Under the pieces are notes generated by a model. It was not told the origin of the DNA and did no database searches. It saw only the letters and a program-made list of their open reading frames with translations. Shown here piece by piece: positions 55,201 to 64,000 of a DNA stretch of 64,000 nucleotides. Every line of letters starts with the position of its first letter. Position 1 is the first letter of the stretch. The DNA comes from Liolophura sinensis (Eukaryota > Mollusca > Polyplacophora > Chitonida > Chitonidae), in contig NC_088306.1 in assembly GCF_032854445.1 (NCBI RefSeq), positions 10,907,386 through 10,971,385 on the forward strand, given 5' to 3'. Made by a program: the position numbers and the translations under genes.

Positions 55201-58200
55201 TACAAGCATTTAATCTCACTCAACCACACGTTATTTCATCATATATGGTTGTAAATTTACGTCGACTATATCCAAGAATGCACAACTTTTACAAGGGCGG
55301 TCAAGCCCATGGAAGGGGTAAACAGAACATTCCTCCCTTAGAAAAGGAAACGCCCAGGCCTGAAGCACCAGACTGAGGTTTGTATCAGAAGTTCAACTGA
55401 ACAATACAGCCTGTACTACATGACATGTAAGGTTGATCCCAAAGTGACATCTGTTAACACAAGCGATTACACAATGCACTCACGCGCATTTTTACACGCA
55501 TTCACAGGACAAGATCGGCAGCTTTGCCCGCCCATCACGTGAAGACATATCTGATTTCACAAGTATAATTTACGATAGATTTGATCCATTGATTAAAGAT
55601 CGAATATCCTAGGTACATCAGGTAAGGCACGCATTATTAAGGCAATATTCTAACCTTCAGTGACGTAGCTCGGTGAAAGCCCTTTACAAACCACGTAAAG
55701 CGTGATAACTATACAACTGCACGTCTTTCAGTCGTGAAACCAAAGCAAAATGAATTATAACTGGTTATCTTCAGTCCCTCAGAGATTTACTTAGTATTAA
55801 ATATTTTTCACGATCACGATCACGATCTCACGATTCTCTCGTGTGGGAAGTGCCCGTTTGAAAGGTTTCATCTGAGCTGGCCCTTTGTAAACCGGGGTGT
55901 GCCTGCTTTTGTAAAGCTACACCTGTGTGGAGTTTGACTCCGGTAACGCCGCCACTCAGTTTTCGAAGGTTTAACTTGTAGCGAAGAAGACTGCCCACCT
56001 ACATTAACGGTTTGGTGTGCTTTAGTGCACTTCCCATAGAGACAGGTCGTTCGCAAAATGAAAACAGAAATGAACGTTTACTAGCAGTGTTGGCGACGAG
56101 TACAATCTCTTAGTGGAATGTCCATAGTTAAAAAAAACTAAGATTACGTTTTATCCCGAAACATGTTTGGCTAAAACTGACTGTATATAAAGGGAGAAAT
56201 ATTTTGCTAAGCCATTTACAGCGAAAAACTAAGCAAAGAAGAAAATTTATTGTTGATCAAATAGCCATTTACTTTTGTTGATTATCCACATGTATCACCT
56301 TTTTTTCTTTTTTCTACCATCTTATTTCTTCTAAGCCAATGACAAAGCGTGGTGGGATGAATTGAACAATCAGAAGTGGTTCCAGAGTGAATGAATAAAT
56401 TGAACTGGAGCCCTACCTTGCTTTGAGGAGAAGTCCAGCTGATGCTGGCTAATCCCTCGAGTTAATTTTCATCCAGCTTCCAGACTGTCTGGTTTCGAAA
56501 CCATTAAAAAAACTTGAGATGAATCAACAACACTCAGTGGTGTAAAGGGATAACGTCAGTGAATTCTGATTGGCTTTATTCGCTTTCTCAACGTAAACTT
56601 GTTTATGTTGGTGTACAGGAAAACGTTTCTGCGCATGTCATGCCTAGCAGAGCCACCGGGAGTTATTAGAGCTCCCATATCAGATTTCAATGAAGGGGAG
56701 TAAACCGTACAATTTGGGGTGTTACTATAAATATATTTTGAGATTATTCTGGCTGTGACGGAGCCATTGCGATCATCCATCCACGGCACTGAAAGCCATG
56801 CTTTCCTGAAAGTAATTCTGCTCCGGCTCTGCATTAATAGCGATGTGTATCTGCATGGACAGCGATGAATGCTGCTCTCCGATACATAGGTAAAGGTTTG
56901 TTGGTCGCATCAGTATGAACTGCATTGCTCAATGGGAAGTTAGAATGATAGTTTCGTATTTGCCACTACAGACTGAAACGTGTACCAGTCATTGCTGCTT
57001 ACATATGTTACTTTCATGAGGAATAAAACACTGCATAAAATATCAATCTGCATTATTGAACTTCTTCAGATGGCCACTTTGTCCATGAGCATACATTACA
57101 ATGTAATTTAGGACTACACTGATAAAATATTTGGTATAGCACAAGTTTGAAGTACACACATTGAATGGGAGAAATCTATCCGACATAAGTAACACGATTT
57201 TGTAAGGTACAGGATTTTAAATACATAATGAGATACATTTCTAGGCAACTGTACAATGTCAGTTTTCAGCATATCAGACCAGGATCTAAAAAGGATGTGT
57301 ACAGAAACGTGCAGCTAAATATTGCTTTCTAAAAACCGTGGAAATCTACATTTCAGAGAACACTAACAATGTTCATCTTCATCTTTATTGCATTCGAAAC
57401 ATACATATAATAAAAGACGTCCATCACAAAGAGTAAGACCAGAACAGCGACGACGGTGTCATAGCCGGTAAATCGTCATATGTAACCGGTAAAATACAGC
57501 CTCTTATTAGTTTACCTCAATCAGGGTTTTATTCTAACTGTTCATGTAAATGTATAAAGAAAAGTAATTTACACGCCTCTAGCACCATGGCTTAAGCAGA
57601 ATTAGGTGAAAAAAATGTGCGGTGATGTTATTTGCAATTTATTGAACCTCACTGTTTCAGAATTTTAATATTTTAATATATAACTAAAACACACACAATA
57701 GTTTATTGTATTTTACAGATAGAGAGACAAGAACACTGCAAATACTTTACAAAGCACATTGGCTGAGAAAAATTATAAACGAATCTGTACGTCGAAACGT
57801 CGTTTACCAGCCGTCAGCCAAAATGGCCGTTCCGGATCAAAAATCGCAAGGCCAATTCCCAAACATAACACTAACAACCAAAGAACGAAGAAAGTATCTA
57901 AAATTGGACAAGATCATTCGGCGACTAATTAAGTTACTGGTTGTAATTTCAGATTTACTTATTTTCAAGTTTACTACCAAATGACAGACGATTATTTACA
58001 GAAAACTACAATGTGGTGCAAAATATCAGATACTTTTGCTGTCACAATGCATCATTTGTCCCCACCGCATTGAAGTCAGTTCCTTGCAGGTTTGGAGGTC
58101 AGGAGCCATCAAACGTTTTAAGACTTAAGACAGAAATTCAAACACACCTACCAAAAATTAAAATGTTTTCCTTCAGCAAGTGTAAAATTTGTACACTGAT

Positions 58201-58860
58201 TCGTTTTCTGCAGAAATATGTACAAACCACAATTTCACTTCTTTTCTGCTCTGAGACTGGCATTTCAAGAACTTAAAAGTCCTAAGTTGCTCAATACATA
58301 CAAGCCCTGGGCTAACAGTGTTCAGCTCAATGCACCATAAGTTGTAGATTTATCGATAGTAGTGTATGCTACTCTAATTTCATTGAAAACAAATGCAGAG
58401 TATTGCCGTGTGTCTGTATAGTGGGAGATGTGTGCAGTTTGTTGTGACGAATTTTCGTGTTCTCGGAGTGCCTAGGTTATTTAGACGACGATTTCCTGCT
58501 CGATTTACCCTGTTTACGGAAAGCGTTTGTGGAAACTTTTCGCATTTTACTGTTAGAAAGTAAAAACACAAGTGAACACCTCGGTCGTCAGTTCCGCGTG
58601 CCCCTGATGCAGGCGTGAATGTGTGAAGTAAATGTTAATGCAAATATTATCCAGAACCAAACGAGCCCAACACAGATGTCGCCCCTATCCGAGCCATCTG
58701 GATCTTGTGAGATTATTGTCACGGTTTACGTTCGTTAAATGCCTAACAAAAAATGCACTGGTTATAACTGTAATTAGACGAAAACACCTGGTTTTCAGGT
58801 AGGAGTGAAAAGTGACGTAATATGTACGTGAGTTGTCGCAGTAACTTGACAACAACAACA
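52300..58860. other. Long stretch with no supported gene
   Basis: AT-rich intergenic sequence. It contains a G-rich run near 52829-52850, a 29-30-bp tandem repeat at 53935-54035, a short CACGAT run near 55810, and two related short - strand ORFs ending in a membrane-like segment (near 52975 and 57430). The 92-codon ORF at 57706-57984 is basic and unrecognised, without splice or homology support. Confidence 0.4.
53935..54035 (+). repeat. 29-30-bp tandem repeat, 3 units
   Basis: CCAGGTTTAACTTGAAGCC..AGTCTAATA repeated three times; the first unit is slightly diverged. Confidence 0.92.
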
Positions 58861-59343
58861 TGACGGGTAAAAGCCCGTTCTCACGATGCGCTTTAGAGTA
58901 CCAACTACCAGTCTAGCAATTGACTTGCAGTGTTGGAAACAATTCGCATGTAACATGATCGCACGCGACATGTCTCGGATATCGTGTTTCCTCGTTTCAT
59001 TTTCGTTTGTAGGGTCTAGCGTTTTTGTTAGCACGTTTGTTCGTGATGAGTTGTTTACTGTAATTTGCATAATGTATAAGTTTATAGTATATCTTTATAA
59101 ATATCATAAGAAATTAATTGCTTGATTTCAGTGAGCGAAACACTATTCGCATTTTCCCGGTACAGGAATAGTTGCGGATTGTAATCCACCAAGATGAAGT
59201 TCGACGAGTTACGGGGAGAAACGGCGTCCAATGTGTCGGATCGACAATGAACCACATTTACCGCATCTTCACAAACGCATTAAATCTTCCCTACGCCCAC
59301 GCTGTTGTGTTCATCGTCTGGCGAGGGAATCGTCCATGTTGTA

Positions 59344-60888
59344 TTACTCCTTTCTCCTTGTCGGAATACATGTCACTCGGACACAGATAAATGTCTGAGT
59401 GCATGCAACTAGAAGTGTTAATATTAGCATCAAGAAAAACGACCAGAAGAAGCAATCTTTCCCCACGCAAAACAAGCCTGAAGAGCCCAGATTGTCACTG
59501 TTAATATCGTAAAAATAACCAATTAACAGCTGTATGATTTGCTGTATAGCCGCAACAGCGGCGTAAAACAACGCAGTTAAGACTCCAATCTTGGACCGTC
59601 CAAAATGGACAGCAAATAGAGACACGTAAATAGACATGCCGGTTCCTTGACCGACGCCAACACATAGGATGACCAGATACACGGAGTAGGCGTTGAACCA
59701 AACCATGCCTGTTAGCATAGCTGCTGAGAAAGTCAAGTAACCCACGAATAATAAAACGAATCCGCAAAGCTCGGAAGAGAATTGATCAAAGACGAAACCA
59801 AAGGTTAAACGTGTCAGGAATATCACAACAGATATCAAATACACGCTGACAAGAGAATGTCTCATGTTCACGGAGACCGCTATTGCAGTGATGTTGTTAA
59901 GGCTGGCGAATGAACATGCGTAGAAAACCACAGAAGGCCAAAACGTCGTGTGGAAAAAACTGGAACGTAGCAAATCGTTGAGGGTCACTTCTGGATCTTC
60001 CTGGGTACAAGAGCCAGGATCTTTAAGCAGCCCATTTCGGTCTTCCTCTTTTCCGTTCAAGCACACCTCGTCATCAGCTTGCTGTTTGTGCTCGGTGAGT
60101 CTCCAGTAAAGAAGTAAATAACAAACGCTAAAGGCAATGGCACTGGCCAAGGCCAGGGTGACAAAAAATCCAGGCAAATTATTGGAGAAGAACAGATCAA
60201 TGATTCCAGCGAAAACAATCTTTCCAAAACTGGTAGCACCAACCAGTAGTCCAATGATCTTCCCAGTATGTGTTCTTGGATATAGCTCAACATTTAGACG
60301 GAATATGACAATGCACGCCATGCAGTTAGTCGTCGCTGCAAGAAAGGAATATTTCATTATTCAAACAATACTGCATAAAGACGGGGACAATGCTTGGAAT
60401 GAAGGTTACCTTCGAAAATAAAAGTTCACAGTTTGGAAACGATTTCAAAACAGTACAAGTACAAATCAATAGTCCAGGAAATTTCAGACGGACGACGTTA
60501 AGAACAGAGCTATCGACAGAAGTCGACAATACGGTTCAAATAGATAGCTGCTCTCAATCTGTATTGTTTGAATGCCTCGGTGGTCTGATGGAGCGACTGC
60601 TTCGAAGTCGGGGGACCTGGGATCAAAGTCGGGCCAGGTCATAACAAAAGACTTTTTACTACCTTCCTGGTGCTCATCAGGGAGGGATTAGGTCCAGTGT
60701 CAGTATAAAGTGACTGGATGGTATCTTCGGCATGATACTTCAGTGACGCCAGTACTTAAGCGGCATGGACTCACCCTGCCATGAGAAGACACAGTATATG
60801 TACACACACTCAATGACTCCTCGTTGTCATATGACTGAAAATTATTAAGCACAACGTAAAACCCCAAAAGTACATCCATACATACATG

Positions 60889-60920
<32 letters not shown>

Positions 60921-60930
60921 CATACATACA

Positions 60931-60963
<33 letters not shown>

Positions 60964-63476
60964 TCAGACCGGTTTCTTCGGTATCAATGTAAAGCGAGAT
61001 TATCATGCCTGGTGTCTTCGGGATGTCTTTTCAGTTAGGCAGCACTATAAACGTATCGGCATTATGATTGGCCTGCTGCAAGAAGAGACTGTGGTCGCAT
61101 AAAGAAAATGATGTTGAAAGCAAAGTACATTTTGAATGAATTTTGTTTCACGCTATATATAGGTATATGTATATATCACGCTTTGTAGCATTTGATAGAT
61201 CCTGTGTGTTGTTTGAAGAGGTTATTCCATCAAATGTCTTCACTCTAGGTCTTTTATAAGTTTTAGAATGAGTATAATTCTATTTTATAAATAAATATGA
61301 TTCTCTGGCGCTCTGCTTCATAACTGTGTCGAATTCCACTTAAATCGGATCTAGGGGCTATCGACAACTGATGTAGTACACGTACCATGGTACGCTTTTT
61401 GGATGCTGAATATATTCATTCGCCTAGTACATTCCTTGCGTCTTTCCAACATCACTGGAAACTGTTGACTGCTTTTCTTTAAATGAACCCGTCCTAACTT
61501 CGTATATTATTAGTTATTTAGTGGTTTGTGTCGATCGTTGTTTAGGGAATTCACCCAAAACGTCCATTTTGATTGAAACCTGGCATACTTATGTCCGTGA
61601 CGACTACATGCTGAAGAACTTTTGACTTCTATGATGGTATGGTGTGACTTTAATACGTGGAGAAATCCGGAATGTTCAGAGTTAACCATTGACCCATGAC
61701 ACTTTACTGAACAACAAGGGAAGAGGAATCGCAAAGTGAACAGGTCTTTATTAAAATCGGCCTTTCAGTTGGAGACATCGTTCAGATATGACGCCTAAAA
61801 ATTGCAATCAACGTTAAATCCTTTGTAAATTAAAGAATGAACTAACACATGGGTTATTTCTGAAAGAATACTGCTATACTTACATAAGGACAGCTGAGTC
61901 AAGTAAATCAGAAGTGGTCTGTAGTGGGTGAAAGTGTTATGGATGGTTAAGAGGGAAAATATCAGACTGGACACCGGCATCCCGATCCAGGTGAGGAGAA
62001 AGGTGGCCTTATACCCGAGAGTGGCGGTCAGAAGTGTCTCCAGAAAACACAAGCCACTCCCTATGGATCCCATGGATGCTGCAATTTCAACTGGAACAAA
62101 AACATGTTCATTTATTGATAAATTGTAAAAACTTAGCTGCGACTATAAAGAAGGCGGTCGGTTAGTAACATTTTAAGCATTGTGTATTTTAATATGGGTA
62201 ATTCACTTAACGAGGTCCTGCGTGCAAGTCAACAGGAAATCATATACCAGATTGTTGCAGGTATAGCGAATTTTTTTATGGCACCACATAGAATTGGAAT
62301 ATTCCAAAACTTCAAAATGTTAAATATCAGTGTAACGTTTTTGTAATTTTTGACTGGTGTTTTGCTGTAAACTTGCTGCTACGCCAGCTTTTTCAATTTA
62401 TCGATAGATAAATTGACCTTTTGTGGCTGTTTAAATCCATACCATGTAGTGTTGGCCAGTTTTATGAATGCAGGAAACCGCAGAGCCCGGAATAAACCAG
62501 TGGCCACTGGTATCGTTCTGGTTAACTCTTCCTCGTGCAATGATGCTGGTGAAAGGCAACTGGATACACTGCCACACAAGAGAGTGATCGAGTGCTTGGG
62601 GTTTAACGTCGTAGACAAGAGAGAACTGTCCAGAGGACTATTCTCTGCAAAATATATTTAATGTATTCGAGAGTTGCTTACAGTCGTAGTGTTTCGACTT
62701 TAAGCACTTCATTTTGTCCCACGAAGCACACTACACTAGTGGCGACATAGTACATGAAACTATGTATACAGATATGCGCACCATGGCCCAGTTGTTTGAA
62801 AGTTAGCGAAAACTGGTATTAAGTCAATTTAATAATTAAGATTTTTAGACAAATTCAGCAACAAAGTCTAAAGAATAACAGCAGCAAACTTAGTTCACAT
62901 TTAATATACTGCTATGCAATTATTTTTGGGCTAAGCGGAAAATTGAGGACTTGGTTTAAAGTTAAATATGGTATTAAGTCTTCAACCAGTTTTGAACAAC
63001 TGGGACCATATTAGAGGACATCAAGTGGACGTCACACACGTCTACGACAGTTCATTATCAGCAAGGCTCCACACACAATTAGAGAGGTACATGTAGTCTA
63101 CAAATTTTCTCTGCAAGACGGGGATCGAACCCACACCTGTTTTTTCATTTGATGTTTTATGCGAAAACGTCCGGGAGTATTTAGAGAAAATATTTTATAT
63201 TTATATATAGTGAGGAAGGAAACCGGGCAGAGCCCAGGGAAACCCACGACCAGGATGCTTGCAGCCCTTCCCACCTACGGCCAGAGACGTTCGGGATTAA
63301 ACGGCTTGCAGATTAGCGTGGCGTGTTACGTACATACCTTGAACCTGTGTCAGGTTGAACGTCTCTTTCAAAGGAATGGCATACACGCTAAATGCCATAT
63401 CTATGCCATTGATGGCCGATGATAAAATGCTGAATGTCAGGCAAAGAAAGGTCAGCACTTGTGCCCGGGAAGGCAT
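59344..63476 (-). CDS. 12-TM major facilitator superfamily transporter, complete, 3 exons
   Basis: Reverse-strand exons 63476-63338, 62090-61884 and 60335-59344 join with phase 1 at both junctions to 445 aa. Exon 1 starts MPSRAQVLTFLCLTFSIL (TM1) and ends in ETFNLTQVQ, continued by exon 2's VEIAASMGSIGSG, the FNLSQ-type junction seen in nodulin-like and monocarboxylate-like MFS proteins. Exon 2 supplies TM2-3; exon 3 supplies TM4-12, with a charged central loop (about residues 180-225, EHKQQADDEVCLNGKEED) and a basic end, PTRRKE. Twelve hydrophobic segments can be counted. It is a plasma- or organelle-membrane carrier; the substrate cannot be told. The start is the first ATG before TM1 and is conserved in the duplicate. 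A broken copy lies at 48.3-52.3 kb. MFS membership is well supported; the subfamily is inferred. Confidence 0.85.
60570..60870 (+). repeat. SINE family 2, full copy, in MFS intron 2
   Basis: GAATGCCTCGGTGGTCTGAT head, GGGATCAAAGTCGGGCC B box, tail TTAAGCACAACGTAAAACCC. Confidence 0.8.
60875..60961 (+). repeat. (CATA)n microsatellite in MFS intron 2
   Basis: CATACATACATA run, homologous to 49517-49601. Confidence 0.95.
63210..63292 (-). repeat. SINE family 1 fragment in MFS intron 1
   Basis: GGAAACCGGGCAGAGCCCAG through CCTTCCCACCTACGGCC; shared with the duplicate. Confidence 0.75.
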
Positions 63477-63779
63477 CTTTCACCGCCGTAGGTGCCCTCA
63501 ATACATCGCGTTCTTCTCACTGAAACGTACGTCACCATGGCCTTGTACACTCTTCCATAGAGTTTGACACATCTAAACGAGAGGATCGTACGGACTGGCA
63601 ACCGGTGTGTAGATAGTATGCACGCGTAATGAAAACTTCTTTTTCTTCAAAGTTTCTCTTGCTTATCGGGTTATTCGCGTCCAGCTTTCAGAATAACATC
63701 ATTAACTCAATGTTATGATAAGTTGTACGGCGTTGTCAAGAACAGGTGTATTCCATTGTCATTGAACAGAAAATAAAAA

Positions 63780-64000
63780 CAGAATACGTCTTTGGATCGT
63801 ATAGGCACTCTATTAATCAGTGAATACGATAGTACATTTCAGGGTAGGTACTTAAATCGCTAGCTATTTATAAATACCGGGGGCTACAAAGTTCAGTGGA
63901 CGCATGTGAGCTGCAAATAAACCACTTGGAGGTCAGCAGGCATTGTATACGGTTGACCCTGTTTTTACTCTTTTATTCTATTTTTTCCATGTGTAGTTGT
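63780..64000 (-). other. Conserved 5' flank of the MFS gene
   Basis: Kept in three copies (here, 51780-51960, 46845-47100). It probably includes the promoter or 5' untranslated exon; it runs off the window. Confidence 0.45.

Overview
Animal nuclear DNA, most likely from a lophotrochozoan invertebrate (mollusc-like; a brachiopod is not excluded). Evidence: genes split into short exons with GT-AG introns, a nicotinic-receptor-like gene with the family's 110-bp exon, more than twenty copies of one tRNA-derived SINE with an AAATAAAT tail, other tRNA-related SINEs, and a decayed Ty3/gypsy-type element. One 200-N assembly gap lies at 19921-20120. The species cannot be fixed from sequence alone.

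Layout: (1) 1.7-7.8 kb, + strand: a complete eight-exon Cys-loop receptor gene (469 aa) with unusual pore and binding-site residues. (2) 8-16 kb: repeats, a broken partial copy of the next gene (11.15-11.83 kb), and a degenerate LTR retrotransposon (about 12.4-15.6 kb) interrupted by a SINE fragment that itself carries a solo LTR with a target-site duplication. (3) 16.8-19.05 kb, - strand: a five-exon coiled-coil protein gene of unknown function. (4) 19.1-23 kb: gap, CRE-like sites and SINEs. (5) 23.07-39.72 kb, + strand: an orthologue of PELP1 (Rix1/Ipi1-associated ribosome-biogenesis scaffold), sixteen exons recognised, first coding exon not found. One acceptor is preceded by a 23-unit minisatellite in which nearly every unit rebuilds the 3' splice site, and the same exon has an apparent 1-nt deletion in a G7 run. 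(6) 42.7-46.1 kb, + strand: a three-exon gene of unknown function with coiled coil. (7) 46.8-64 kb: a duplicated locus. A complete three-exon MFS transporter gene lies on the - strand (63476-59344); a disabled copy lies at about 48.3-52.3 kb and a third copy of only the upstream block at 46.85-47.54 kb. 52.3-58.9 kb holds no gene I can support.

The genes do not form an operon or pathway. The most distinctive recurring feature is local duplication of exon-intron junctions: a donor (three copies) in the receptor gene, a donor (two copies) in the coiled-coil gene, and an acceptor (more than twenty copies) in PELP1. All exon models were made by eye from ORFs, splice consensus and phase matching; no search was run.
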